From positions 1,781,001-1,845,000 of the forward strand of contig NZ_CP139141.1 of NCBI RefSeq assembly GCF_034059295.1: 64,000 bases of DNA, in the 5' to 3' direction. A model generated the notes under the pieces. That model was not told the origin of the DNA, did not search any database, and saw only the letters and a list, made by a program, of their open reading frames with translations. Of this stretch, positions 45,202 through 57,162 are shown one piece after another (positions within the stretch are counted from its first letter, which is position 1; every line of letters starts with the position of its first letter). Source of the stretch: Pseudomonas sp. HR96 (lineage in GTDB: Bacteria > Pseudomonadota > Gammaproteobacteria > Pseudomonadales > Pseudomonadaceae). The position numbers were made by a program, and so were the translations under genes.

Positions 45202-47595
45202 TTAAACGACGCTTTCGGCGGCCGGCACAGCGCTCACCGCCTTCGCCACTTCACGCATCTGCTCGCAGCCCCACAACACTCGCTCCGGGGTCGCCGGGGC
45301 GTCGATCTTCGGCTGCACCTTGTAGTCGGCGATGCTCGCCACGGCGTCCTTGATCGCGCACCAGGCGGCGATGCCGAGCATGAACGGCGGCTCGCCCACG
45401 GCCTTGGAATGGAACACCGTGTCTTCCGGGTTCTTGCGGTTTTCCACCAGCTTGACCCGCAGGTCGATGGGCATGTCCGCCACCGCCGGGATCTTGTAGC
45501 CGGCCGGACCGTTGGTCACCAGCTTGCCCTTGGCGTTCCACACCAGCTCTTCGGTGGTCAGCCAGCCCATGCCCTGAACGAAGCCGCCCTCGACCTGGCC
45601 GATGTCGATGGCCGGGTTCAGCGAGGCGCCGACGTCGTGCAGGATGTCGGTGCGCAGCATCTTGTACTCGCCGGTCAGGGTGTCGATCACCACCTCGCAG
45701 CAGGCCGCGCCGAAGGCGTAATAGTAGAACGGCCGGCCGCGAGCCTGGGAACGGTCGTAGAAAATCTTCGGGGTTTTGTAGAAGCCAGTGCTGGACAGCG
45801 ACACCTGGGCAAAATAGGCCTGCTGGATCAGCGCCTCGAAACTCAGCAGCTGCTCGCGCACGCGCACGTGGCCGTTGCGAAATTCGACGTCCTCGGGGCT
45901 GACGTTGTAGTGCCGCGCAGCGAATTCCACCAGGCGCTGCTTGATGATCTCGGCGGCGTTCTGCGCAGCCTTGCCGTTCAGGTCGGCGCCGCTGGAGGCT
46001 GCGGTCGGCGAGGTGTTGGGCACCTTGTCGGTGTTGGTGGCGGTGATCTGCACGCGGTCGATATCGACCTGGAACACCTCGGCCACCACCTGGGCGACCT
46101 TGATGTTGAGGCCCTGGCCCATTTCGGTGCCGCCGTGGTTCAGGTGGATGCTGCCGTCGGTGTAGACGTGCACCAGGGCGCCGGCCTGGTTGAGGAAGCT
46201 GGCGGTGAACGAGATGCCGAACTTGACCGGGGTCAGCGCCAGGCCCTTCTTGAGGATCGGGCTGTGCGCGTTGAAACGCCGGATCGACTCGCGCCGCTCA
46301 TGGTATTCGCTGCTGGCTTCAAGCTCGGCGGTGATCTCCTCGAGCATGTTGTGCTCGACGGTCTGGTAGTAGTGGGTGACGTTGCGCTCGGTCTTGCCGT
46401 AATAGTTGGCCTTGCGCACCGCCAGCGGGTCGGCACCCAGGTGGCGGGCGATGGCGTCCATCACCTCTTCGATGGCGACCATGCCCTGCGGGCCGCCGAA
46501 GCCGCGATAGGCGGTATTGGACGCGGTGTTGGTCTTGCAGCGGTGGCCATTGACCGTGGCGTCGCCCAGGTAATACGAGTTGTCGGAGTGGAACATCGCG
46601 CGGTCGACGATCGACGCCGACAGGTCCGGCGAGCAGCCGCAGTTGCCGGCCAGCTCGAAGTTGATGCCGTGCAGGCGACCGCTGTCGTCGAAGCCGACGT
46701 CGTATTCGATGTAGAAGGGGTGGCGCTTGCCGGTCATCAGCATGTCTTCGACACGCGGCAGGCGCATCTTGGTCGGCTGCCCGGTCAGGTGCGCGATCAC
46801 CGCGCACAGGCACGCCGGGCTGGCGGCCTGGGTTTCCTTGCCGCCGAAACCACCGCCCATGCGGCGCATGTCGACAACGATCTTGTTCATCGACACGTCC
46901 AGCACTTCGGCCACCAGCTTCTGCACTTCGGTGGGGTTCTGCGTCGAGCAGTAGACGATCATGCCGCCGTCTTCGGTGGGCATCACCGAGGAGATCTGCG
47001 TCTCCAGGTAGAAGTGCTCCTGGCCGCCGATGTGCAGCGTGCCCTGGATGCGGTGCTTGGCCGTCGCCAGTGCGCCTTCGGAGTCGCCGCGCTTGTGGGT
47101 GTGGCTGTCGAGCACGAAGTGCTTCTTGCGCAGCGCCTCGACCACGTCGAGCACCGGCTCGAGGTCTTCGTATTCGATCACCGCCGCCATGGCCGCGGCG
47201 CGGGCGGTGGCCAAGTCCCTGGCGGCGACGGCGAGCACCGGCTGGCCGACGAACTGCACGGTGTCGATGGCCAGCAGCGGGTCGCCGGGCAGCAGTGGGC
47301 CAATGTCCTTGAGGCCGGGCACATCCTCGTGGGTGATGGCGATGCGCACGCCGGGGAAGTTGTAGCAGGGCGCGGTGTCGATGCTGAGGATGCGCGCGTG
47401 GGCGCGGTCGGACATGCGCGCATAGACGTGCAGCTGGTTGGGGAATTCCAGGCGGTCGTCGATGTAGATCGCCTCGCCGCTGACGTGCTTGTCGGCGCTG
47501 TCGTGCTTGACGCTGCGGCCGACGCCGCTGGTCAGGCCCTGGGCGAACAATTCGGCCATCTCGGCCTGGGTCTTCTGTGCGTGATGGTTAGACAT
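45202..47595 (-). CDS. xdhB: Xanthine dehydrogenase, molybdopterin-binding large subunit
   Basis: A 797-residue subunit with the aldehyde-oxidase/XDH a/b hammerhead (SGEAIYIDDRLEFPNQLHVY near 40) and Moco domains. Visible marks are MRRMGGGFGGKETQ near 247, HGGTEMGQGLNIKVAQV near 485, PTAASSGADLNGKAAQNAA near 530 and the catalytic Glu in KAVGEPPFMLGIA near 735. It oxidises hypoxanthine and xanthine to urate. It overlaps the xdhA stop by eight bases. It is cytoplasmic and forms the heterotetramer with XdhA. Confidence 0.97.
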   Translation of the reverse strand: MSNHHAQKTQAEMAELFAQGLTSGVGRSVKHDSADKHVSGEAIYIDDRLEFPNQLHVYARMSDRAHARILSIDTAPCYNFPGVRIAITHEDVPGLKDIGPLLPGDPLLAIDTVQFVGQPVLAVAARDLATARAAAMAAVIEYEDLEPVLDVVEALRKKHFVLDSHTHKRGDSEGALATAKHRIQGTLHIGGQEHFYLETQISSVMPTEDGGMIVYCSTQNPTEVQKLVAEVLDVSMNKIVVDMRRMGGGFGGKETQAASPACLCAVIAHLTGQPTKMRLPRVEDMLMTGKRHPFYIEYDVGFDDSGRLHGINFELAGNCGCSPDLSASIVDRAMFHSDNSYYLGDATVNGHRCKTNTASNTAYRGFGGPQGMVAIEEVMDAIARHLGADPLAVRKANYYGKTERNVTHYYQTVEHNMLEEITAELEASSEYHERRESIRRFNAHSPILKKGLALTPVKFGISFTASFLNQAGALVHVYTDGSIHLNHGGTEMGQGLNIKVAQVVAEVFQVDIDRVQITATNTDKVPNTSPTAASSGADLNGKAAQNAAEIIKQRLVEFAARHYNVSPEDVEFRNGHVRVREQLLSFEALIQQAYFAQVSLSSTGFYKTPKIFYDRSQARGRPFYYYAFGAACCEVVIDTLTGEYKMLRTDILHDVGASLNPAIDIGQVEGGFVQGMGWLTTEELVWNAKGKLVTNGPAGYKIPAVADMPIDLRVKLVENRKNPEDTVFHSKAVGEPPFMLGIAAWCAIKDAVASIADYKVQPKIDAPATPERVLWGCEQMREVAKAVSAVPAAESVV

Positions 47596-49045
47596 AGTCA
47601 GTCACCCGGGTCTCGATGTGCGGCGTCTGCAGCTCGATGAAGTATTTGCGCAGCAGGTTCTGCGCGCCCAGCAGGCGGTATTCCTTGCTGGCACGGAAGT
47701 CCGAGAGCGGCGTGAAGTCCTGCGCCATGGCCAGGCAGGCAGCCTCCACGGTGGCCTTGTTCCACGGCTTGCCGACCAGCGCCTGTTCGCAGGCCTTGGC
47801 GCGCTTGGGGATGGCGGCCATGCCGCCGAAGGCCGCGCGGGCGTCCAGTACCACGCCGTTTTCGATGCGCAGGTCGAAGGCGCCGCAGACTGCGGAGATG
47901 TCGTCGTCCAGACGCTTGGAAACCTTGTAGGCGCGGAAGGTGCGCGCCTTGTCAGCGCGCGGCACGATGATCTTCTCGATGAACTCGCTGTCCTGGCGCG
48001 CGGTGATGCGATAGTCGATGAAGTAGTCCTGCAGCAGCAGGGTGCGGGTGGCGTCGCCCTTGCGCAGCACGATGCTGGCGCCCAGTGCGATCAGCAGGGG
48101 CGGCGAGTCGCCGATCGGCGAGGCGTTGCCGATATTGCCGCCCAGGGTGCCCTGGTTGCGGATCTGCAGGGAGGCGAAGCGGTGCAGCAGCGCGCCGAAG
48201 TCGGGGTACTCGGCTTCGAGCGCGGCGTAGCAATCGGTCAGGGGCGTGGCCGCGCCGATTTCCAGGCGATCGTCGAAGTGCTCGATGCGCTTCATCTCGG
48301 CGACGTTGCCGACATAGATCATCACGGGCAAGGTGCGGTGGAACTGGGTGACTTCCAGCGCCAGGTCGGTGCCACCGGCCAGCAGCCGCGCCTCGGGGTG
48401 CGAGCTGTAGAGGTCGGCCAGGTCGGCCACGGTCAGCGGTACCAGGCAGCGCTTGTCGCCGCTGTTGAGCTCGCCGGTTTCGGTCGGGGCGATGGCTTGC
48501 AGGCGGGCGACGGTCTGCGCCTGGTCGGCGTCGAATTGGTCGGGCTGGCGGCACGGGCCGCAGGACTGCTCGGCAGCGGCAAGGATCGGCCGGTAGCCGG
48601 TGCAGCGGCAGAGGTTGCCCGCCAGGGCTTCCTGGGCGCGGTGCAGGTCGGGTTCAGCGCTGTTCTTCTGCAGGGCGAACAGCGACATGACGAAGCCCGG
48701 GGTGCAGAAGCCGCATTGCGAACCGTGGCAGTCGACCATGGCCTGCTGCACGCTGTGCAACTGGCCTTTGTGCTTGAGGTCTTCGACGCTGATCAGCTGC
48801 TTGCCGTGCAGCGAGGAGACGAAGGTCAGGCACGAGTTGAGGCTGCGGTAGCGCAGGGTCTGGCCGCCCTGGCCGTCGGCGGCCAGTTCGCCGACCACTA
48901 CGGTGCAGGCGCCACAGTCGCCGCTGGCGCAGCCTTCCTTGGTGCCGGACTTGCCCAGGTGCTCGCGCAGGTAATCGAGCACGGTGAGGTTGGGGTCCAG
49001 GGCATGCTCGCTGCGCAATTCCTGATTGAGTAAAAACTGGATCAC
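47588..49045 (-). CDS. xdhA: Xanthine dehydrogenase, FeS/FAD small subunit
   Basis: A 485-residue subunit from GTG 49045 (VIQFLLNQELRSEHALDPNL), with GCGAGG upstream; the longer frame crosses the operator region and is rejected. The plant-type 2Fe-2S cysteines are in GCASGDCGACTVV near 43 and the second cluster in CHGSQCGFCTPG and LCRCTGYRPI. The FAD domain has ARLLAGGTDLALEVTQFHRT near 215 and NQGTLGGNIGNASPIGDSPP near 290. It passes electrons from the Mo site to NAD+. It is the first gene of xdhABC-guaD. Confidence 0.97.
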   Translation of the reverse strand: MIQFLLNQELRSEHALDPNLTVLDYLREHLGKSGTKEGCASGDCGACTVVVGELAADGQGGQTLRYRSLNSCLTFVSSLHGKQLISVEDLKHKGQLHSVQQAMVDCHGSQCGFCTPGFVMSLFALQKNSAEPDLHRAQEALAGNLCRCTGYRPILAAAEQSCGPCRQPDQFDADQAQTVARLQAIAPTETGELNSGDKRCLVPLTVADLADLYSSHPEARLLAGGTDLALEVTQFHRTLPVMIYVGNVAEMKRIEHFDDRLEIGAATPLTDCYAALEAEYPDFGALLHRFASLQIRNQGTLGGNIGNASPIGDSPPLLIALGASIVLRKGDATRTLLLQDYFIDYRITARQDSEFIEKIIVPRADKARTFRAYKVSKRLDDDISAVCGAFDLRIENGVVLDARAAFGGMAAIPKRAKACEQALVGKPWNKATVEAACLAMAQDFTPLSDFRASKEYRLLGAQNLLRKYFIELQTPHIETRVTDYV

Positions 49046-49123
49046 GGGAAGGCCTCGCTGAAGCTTTTGTTGTTGTTGACCGAAAAACGGGCAATGCGGG
49101 ATAGCGCTGAATTTAGTCATTCC

Positions 49124-49160
49124 TGACTTTTCGGTCAATCGCTTCCTGACTTTTAGGTCA
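49124..49160. promoter_or_regulatory. Tandem operators in the xdhA/gntR spacer
   Basis: Two copies of TTCCTGACTTTT(C/A)GGTCAA, 23 bp apart, each containing the imperfect dyad TGAC-N6-GTCA (49124-49137 and 49147-49160). A third half-copy in inverse orientation, TTGACCGAAAA, is at 49076-49086. They lie between the divergent xdhA and GntR genes and are the likely binding sites of that regulator. Confidence 0.65.
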
Positions 49161-49301
49161 AGAAATTTGGCGCGCCGATTCCGGGCGCCGATTCCACACT
49201 TGTCCTTGCGTGTTTCATGCCAATTTTTCCTTCGGCATTTGCGGTACAATTCGCCGCTTCACCCCAACGCCCTCAGCGACCCTCACAAGGCAAGGACCAT
49301 C

Positions 49302-49961
49302 ATGACGTTCAAGGCGCCGGACAGCCTCTCCGAGCAGATTGCCCATTACCTGGCCGAGCGCATCGTGCGCGGCGAGCTGGGGCCCGGCGAGCGCATCCAG
49401 GAGCAGAAAGTCACGGCCGCGCTGAACGTCAGCCGGGGCTCGGTGCGCGAGGCGCTGCTGATTCTCGAGCGCCGCCATCTGATCGAGATCCTGCCGCGCC
49501 GCGGCGCCCAGGTCACGCGCATGACCGAGCACAATGTGCGCAGCCTGTGCACGCTGATGAGCGAGCTGTACATCCTGCTCGGCAATGCCGTGGCCGCGCG
49601 CTGGCAGACCCGCGAGCAGCTGGCGCCGTTCGTCGAGATCCAGGCCCGGCTGAGCGCGGCCTACCAGCGCCAGGACATCACCGCCTTCGTCGAAGACAGC
49701 TTCAACGTGATGCGCGCCGCGTTCCCCTTTGCCGACAACCCGTACCTGCAAGAAACCATCGAGAACCTGCAGCCGGCCATGAGCCGCAGCTACTTTCTGG
49801 CCCTGGAGCAACGCAAGGCGTCCATGAGCGAGTACCTTACCCTGTTTGGTCAATTGCTTGACGCCGTGCTCGCGCGCGACCCGGCGCGCATTCGCAAAGT
49901 GCTCGGCGAATATGGTCAGCGTAGCTGCCAGTTGGTGCTTGCGGCATTGGCGAGCAGCTGA
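49302..49961 (+). CDS. GntR-family regulator, divergent from xdhA
   Basis: A 219-residue regulator with winged helix at 1-70 (LSEQIAHYLAERIVRGELGP, VTAALNVSRGSVREALLILE) and an FCD-like helical domain. AAGG precedes the ATG. It is clearly different from the GntR at 25.8 kb, and the adjacent spacer has a different motif (TGAC-N6-GTCA), so it probably controls xdhABC-guaD (inference). It ends three bases before smc. Confidence 0.88.
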   Translation: MTFKAPDSLSEQIAHYLAERIVRGELGPGERIQEQKVTAALNVSRGSVREALLILERRHLIEILPRRGAQVTRMTEHNVRSLCTLMSELYILLGNAVAARWQTREQLAPFVEIQARLSAAYQRQDITAFVEDSFNVMRAAFPFADNPYLQETIENLQPAMSRSYFLALEQRKASMSEYLTLFGQLLDAVLARDPARIRKVLGEYGQRSCQLVLAALASS

Positions 49962-49964
49962 CCC

Positions 49965-52900
49965 ATGCGCTTGAAATGCATCCGCCTGGCCGGCTTCAAG
50001 TCGTTCGTCGACCCTACCACGGTCAATTTCCCCAGCAACATGGCGGCGGTGGTCGGCCCCAACGGCTGCGGCAAGTCCAACATCATCGACGCCGTACGCT
50101 GGGTGATGGGCGAGAGTTCGGCGAAAAATCTCCGGGGCGAGTCGATGACCGACGTCATCTTCAATGGCTCCACCAGCCGCAAGCCGGTCAGCCAGGCGAG
50201 CATCGAACTGGTCTTCGACAATTCCGACGGCACGCTGGTGGGCGAGTACGCCGCCTACGCCGAGATCTCGATCCGCCGCAAGGTCACCCGCGACGCGCAG
50301 AACACCTATTACCTGAACGGCACCAAGTGCCGTCGCCGCGACATCACCGACATCTTCCTCGGCACCGGCCTGGGCCCACGCAGCTACTCGATCATCGAGC
50401 AGGGCATGATCAGCAAGCTGATCGAGGCCAAGCCCGAAGACCTGCGCAACTTCATTGAAGAGGCCGCTGGCATCTCCAAGTACAAGGAGCGCCGCCGCGA
50501 GACCGAGAGCCGCATCCGCCGCACCCACGAGAACCTCGAGCGCCTGACCGACCTGCGCGAAGAGCTCGAACGCCAACTCGAGCGCCTGCACCGCCAGGCC
50601 CAGGCGGCCGAGAAATACCAGGAGTACAAGGCCCAGGAGCGTCAGCTCAAGGCGCAATTGGCGGCATTGCGCTGGCAGGCGTTGAATGAGCAGGTAGCCC
50701 AGCGCGAAAGCGTCATCGGCGACCAGGAGGTCGGCTTCGAGGCGCTGGTGGCCGAGCAGCGCAACGCCGATGCGAGCATCGAAAGGTTGCGCGACGGCCA
50801 CCACGACCTCTCCGAGCGCTTCAATCTGGTGCAGGGGCGCTTCTATTCGGTGGGCGGCGACATCGCCCGGGTCGAACAGAGCATCCAGCACGGCCAGCAG
50901 CGCCTGCGCCAGTTGCAGGACGACCTGCAGGAAGCCGAGCGCTCGCGCCAGGAGACCGAATCGCACCTGGGCCACGACCAGACCCTGCTGGCCACCCTCA
51001 GCGAAGAGCTGGACATGCTCGAACCCGAGCAGGAGCTGCGCAGCGCTGCCGCCGAAGAGGCCGCCGTCGCCCTGGAAGATGCTGAAATCGCCATGCAGGG
51101 CTGGCAGGAACAGTGGGATGCTTTCACCGCCCGTTCCGCCGAGCCGCGCCGCCAGGCCGAGGTGCAGCAGTCGCGCATCCAGCAGCTGGAAACCTCCATG
51201 GAACGCCTGGGCGAGCGCCAGCGCCGTCTGGGCGAAGAGCGCGAGCAGCTGGCGGCCGACCCGGAAGATGCGGCCATCCTTGAGCTCGGCGAGCAGTTGG
51301 CGATCCGCGAGCTGGCGCTGGAAGACCTGCACGGCGAAGAAGAGCAGCGGGTCGAGCAATTGGCCCAAGTGCGCGAGGCCTTTCAGCACGCTACCCAAGC
51401 CCAGCAAAAGGCGCAGGGCGAGCTGCAACGCCTGAACGGTCGGCTGGCCTCGCTGGAGGCCTTGCAGCAGGCGGCTCTGGACCCTGGCACCGGGACGGCC
51501 CAGTGGCTGAGCGAACAGCAGTTGGCCGAGCGGCCGCGCCTGGCCGAAACCCTCAAGGTCGAGGCCGGCTGGGAGCTGGCGGTGGAGACGGTGCTGGGCG
51601 CCGACCTGCAGGCCGTGCTGGTGGACGACCTCGGCGGTTTCGATTATGCCCATTTCGACCAGGGCGAATTGCGCCTGCTGGTGGCGGGGCAGGGCGGGCA
51701 GGGCGTGGCTGGCAGCTTGCTGGATAAGGTCAGTTGCGACGTCGACCTGGCCCCGTGGCTGGCCCGCATCAAGCCGGTCGCCAGCCTCGACCAGGCGCTG
51801 GCGCTGCGCGGCCATTTGGCTGAGGGCGACAGCCTGATCAGCAGAGACGGCTATTGGGTTGGCCGGCATTTCCTGCGGGTGAGCCGCGCCAGCGAAGCGC
51901 AAAGCGGGGTGCTGGCGCGCGGCCAGGAGCTGCAGCAGCTGAGCGAAGAGCTTGGCGAGCGCGAGGCAGCCCTGGCCGTGCTCGACGAGCAGCTGCTGCA
52001 ACTGCGCGAGCGCCAGGGCAGCCTCGAAGACAGTCGCGAGCAACTGCGCCGGCAGCTGCAGGACGAAGCGCGGCAGCAGGCCGAACTCAAGGCGCAACTG
52101 TCCGCCGGCAAGGCCAAGGTCGAGCAGTTGGTCCTGCGTCGCCGGCGTCTGGACGAAGAGCTGGCGGAGCTGGCCGAGCAGCGCGCCGTCGAGCACGAAC
52201 AACTGGGCGAGTCGCGCCTGCAGCTGCAGGATGCCCTCGACGCCATGGCAGAAGACACCGAACAGCGCGAGCTGCTCGCCGCCGGGCGCGAGCAGTTGCG
52301 CGAGCGCCTCGAACGCATCCGCCAGGACGCCCGCCAGCACAAGGACCAGGCCCATCAACTGGCCGTGCGCCTGGGCTCGCTGCGGGCCCAGCACAGCTCC
52401 ACGCGCCAGGCCCTGGAACGTCTGGAGCAACAGGCCGAACGCCTCACGGAAAAACGCGAGCAACTGAGCCTGGGCCTGGAAGAAGGCGAGGCGCCGCTCG
52501 AAGAGCTGCGCCAGAAGCTCGAGGAGCTGCTGGAACGGCGCATGGTGGTCGACGAGGAGATGCGCCAGGCGCGCATGGCCATGGAAGACGCCGACCGCGA
52601 GCTGCGCGAGGCCGAGAAACGCCGCAGCCAGGCCGAACAGCAGTCGCAACTGCTGCGCGGCCAGCTGGAACAGTACCGCATGGAATGGCAGGCCCTGAGC
52701 GTGCGCCGTACCGCCCTGCAGGAGCAACTGCGCGAGGACGGCTACGACCTGCACGGCGTGCTCGCCAGCCTCGACCCGTTGGCCAACGAGAAGGAAGCCG
52801 AGGCAGAACTGCAGCGCATCGACGGTCGCATCCAGCGCCTGGGCGCGATCAACCTGGCGGCCATCGACGAGTATCAGCAGCAGTCCGAGCGCAAGCGCTA

Positions 52901-53453
52901 CCTCGACGCCCAGGACGCCGACCTGGTGGAGGCGCTGGACACCCTGGAAAACGTCATCCGCAAGATTGACAAGGAAACCCGCAACCGCTTCAAGGACACC
53001 TTCGACCAGATCAACGGCGGCCTGCAGGCGCTGTTTCCCAAAGTTTTTGGCGGCGGTAGCGCTTATTTGGAACTGACGGGCGAAGATTTACTCGATACAG
53101 GGGTCTCAATCATGGCAAGGCCCCCCGGCAAGAAGAACAGCACCATCCACCTGCTCTCCGGCGGCGAGAAAGCCCTGACCGCGCTGGCCCTGGTGTTTGC
53201 CATCTTCAAGCTCAACCCGGCGCCGTTCTGCATGCTCGACGAGGTCGATGCGCCGCTGGACGATGCCAACGTGGGGCGCTATGCCCGGTTGGTCAAGGAA
53301 ATGTCCGAAACGGTGCAGTTCATCTACATCACCCACAACAAGATCGCCATGGAAATGGCCGACCAGTTGATGGGCGTGACCATGCACGAACCGGGCTGCT
53401 CGCGGCTGGTGGCGGTGGACGTGGAAGAGGCGATGAAGATGGTGGATGCCTGA
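49965..53453 (+). CDS. smc: Chromosome segregation protein SMC
   Basis: A 1162-residue SMC ATPase. The N-terminal head has Walker A GPNGCGKSNIID near residue 32. Two long Gln/Glu/Arg-rich coiled coils (about 165-490 and 650-930) flank a hinge (about 500-640). The C-terminal head carries HLLSGGEKALTALALVFAIF near 1055 and Walker B FCMLDEVDAPLDDANVGRYA. It acts in chromosome compaction and segregation, with ScpA/ScpB encoded elsewhere. It follows the GntR gene by three bases, an unusual junction of a catabolic regulator with a housekeeping gene. Confidence 0.97.
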   Translation: MRLKCIRLAGFKSFVDPTTVNFPSNMAAVVGPNGCGKSNIIDAVRWVMGESSAKNLRGESMTDVIFNGSTSRKPVSQASIELVFDNSDGTLVGEYAAYAEISIRRKVTRDAQNTYYLNGTKCRRRDITDIFLGTGLGPRSYSIIEQGMISKLIEAKPEDLRNFIEEAAGISKYKERRRETESRIRRTHENLERLTDLREELERQLERLHRQAQAAEKYQEYKAQERQLKAQLAALRWQALNEQVAQRESVIGDQEVGFEALVAEQRNADASIERLRDGHHDLSERFNLVQGRFYSVGGDIARVEQSIQHGQQRLRQLQDDLQEAERSRQETESHLGHDQTLLATLSEELDMLEPEQELRSAAAEEAAVALEDAEIAMQGWQEQWDAFTARSAEPRRQAEVQQSRIQQLETSMERLGERQRRLGEEREQLAADPEDAAILELGEQLAIRELALEDLHGEEEQRVEQLAQVREAFQHATQAQQKAQGELQRLNGRLASLEALQQAALDPGTGTAQWLSEQQLAERPRLAETLKVEAGWELAVETVLGADLQAVLVDDLGGFDYAHFDQGELRLLVAGQGGQGVAGSLLDKVSCDVDLAPWLARIKPVASLDQALALRGHLAEGDSLISRDGYWVGRHFLRVSRASEAQSGVLARGQELQQLSEELGEREAALAVLDEQLLQLRERQGSLEDSREQLRRQLQDEARQQAELKAQLSAGKAKVEQLVLRRRRLDEELAELAEQRAVEHEQLGESRLQLQDALDAMAEDTEQRELLAAGREQLRERLERIRQDARQHKDQAHQLAVRLGSLRAQHSSTRQALERLEQQAERLTEKREQLSLGLEEGEAPLEELRQKLEELLERRMVVDEEMRQARMAMEDADRELREAEKRRSQAEQQSQLLRGQLEQYRMEWQALSVRRTALQEQLREDGYDLHGVLASLDPLANEKEAEAELQRIDGRIQRLGAINLAAIDEYQQQSERKRYLDAQDADLVEALDTLENVIRKIDKETRNRFKDTFDQINGGLQALFPKVFGGGSAYLELTGEDLLDTGVSIMARPPGKKNSTIHLLSGGEKALTALALVFAIFKLNPAPFCMLDEVDAPLDDANVGRYARLVKEMSETVQFIYITHNKIAMEMADQLMGVTMHEPGCSRLVAVDVEEAMKMVDA

Positions 53454-53662
53454 GCGAAAGGGCGTGCCGGCGTCTGATTTTTCGAGAAATTCCCGGCAGC
53501 GGCGACAAGCGGTGTAAAGTTGCCCTGTGTCGTGCTAGCTTAATGTACATATTTCCCTACACGTGGGTAAAACGCCTGTCAGAACATAGAGTTGGCGCCA
53601 CGTCTTAAAGGTGTTTAAACCCTTTATTTTTCAGCATTTTTTATTAGAGGCACAGGAATTAC

Positions 53663-54544
53663 ATGGAAATCGGTCTGCGCGAGTGGCTGATGGTCATCGG
53701 CATCATTGTTATCGCCGGTATTCTTTTCGATGGCTGGCGGCGCATGCGCGGCGGCAAGGGCAAGCTTAAATTCCGTCTGGACAAGAGTTTTGGCGAGGTC
53801 TCGGACGCGCCTGACGACGCCGGCAGCGCCGAAGTCCTGGGCCCGCCACGGGTGCGCGAGAGCCACGAGCCTCAGCTGGACGAACACGAACTGCCTTCCA
53901 TGAGCGCCCCCCTGCGCGAGCCAGCGCCCAAGCGCGGCAAGCCGGTGGTGGAAAAACCCGAGAAGGCGGAAAAAACCGCCAAGCGCGAAACCCCGCTGGA
54001 CTTGAACTTCAACGAGCCGAGCCTCAGCACCCGCGACGACTTCGCCGACGACGCCAAGCCCGGCACCTTCGGTTCGAGCACCGGCGCCCCTGAGGCCAAG
54101 GAGCTGCCGCCGGTGGAAGAGGTGCTGGTGATCAGCGTGATCTCCCGGGACGAAAGCGGCTTCAAAGGCCCGGCCCTGTTGCAGAACATCCTGGAAAGCG
54201 GCCTGCGCTTCGGCGAGATGGACATCTTCCATCGCCACGAAAGCATGGCCGGCAACGGCGAGGTGCTGTTCTCCATGGCCAACGCGGTCAAGCCGGGCAT
54301 TTTCGACCTCGACGACATCGACCACTTCAGCACGCGCGCGGTGAGCTTCTTCCTCAGCCTGCCGGGCCCGCGTCATCCCAAGCAGGCCTTCGACGTCATG
54401 GTCGCCGCCGCCCGCAAGCTGTCCCAGGAACTGGGCGGCGAGCTCAAGGACGACCAACGCAGCGTGCTGACGGCGCAGACCATCGAGCATTACCGTCAGC
54501 GCATCGTCGAGTTCGAGCGCCGCGCGCTGACCCAGCGCCGGTGA
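53663..54544 (+). CDS. zipA: Cell division protein ZipA
   Basis: A 293-residue inner membrane protein with N-terminal anchor ([17 protein letters not shown], 8-24), a basic patch, a charged/Pro-rich linker (about 50-150) and a C-terminal FtsZ-binding domain ([20 protein letters not shown] near 153, then [10 protein letters not shown] and [20 protein letters not shown]). It tethers FtsZ to the membrane. GAGG precedes the ATG. The 209-base spacer after smc holds an A/T-rich promoter region. The usual order smc-zipA-ligA is kept. Confidence 0.96.
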   Translation: MEIGLREWLMVIGIIVIAGILFDGWRRMRGGKGKLKFRLDKSFGEVSDAPDDAGSAEVLGPPRVRESHEPQLDEHELPSMSAPLREPAPKRGKPVVEKPEKAEKTAKRETPLDLNFNEPSLSTRDDFADDAKPGTFGSSTGAPEAKELPPVEEVLVISVISRDESGFKGPALLQNILESGLRFGEMDIFHRHESMAGNGEVLFSMANAVKPGIFDLDDIDHFSTRAVSFFLSLPGPRHPKQAFDVMVAAARKLSQELGGELKDDQRSVLTAQTIEHYRQRIVEFERRALTQRR

Positions 54545-54560
54545 TGGCCGCCCAGCGGAG

Positions 54561-56994
<2,434 letters not shown>

Positions 56995-57019
56995 GGTAAG
57001 GGCTGCCAGCGGCCGTTAC

Positions 57020-57087
57020 GCGGCCTGTCGCGGACTCCTACGTTCGAAACACCCGTAGGAGCGCGCGAAGCCCGCGACAAGGCCGCC
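57020..57087. repeat. Inverted REP pair after ligA
   Basis: GCGGCCTGTCGCGGACTCCT (57020-57042) and the inverse CGTAGGAGCGCGCGAAGCCC (57054-57087) form a stem. They are close relatives of the pair at 4.8 kb; the first arm lacks the central GCTTCGCGCG. Confidence 0.8.
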
Positions 57088-57162
57088 ACGCATCGCCCCG
57101 TCATCCTGCGGAACACAACTTGCATCGTCACCTCACCAGCTCCCCCAGTGAGGTCCCCACCC

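Noticed and set aside
44230..47640. 1136-residue plus-strand frame opposite xdhC and xdhB
   Set aside because: His/Val/Gly/Ala-rich antisense shadow with no domain; the minus-strand genes are fully supported.
49215..52754. 1179-residue minus-strand frame opposite smc
   Set aside because: High-GC antisense shadow; smc has all head, hinge and coiled-coil signatures.
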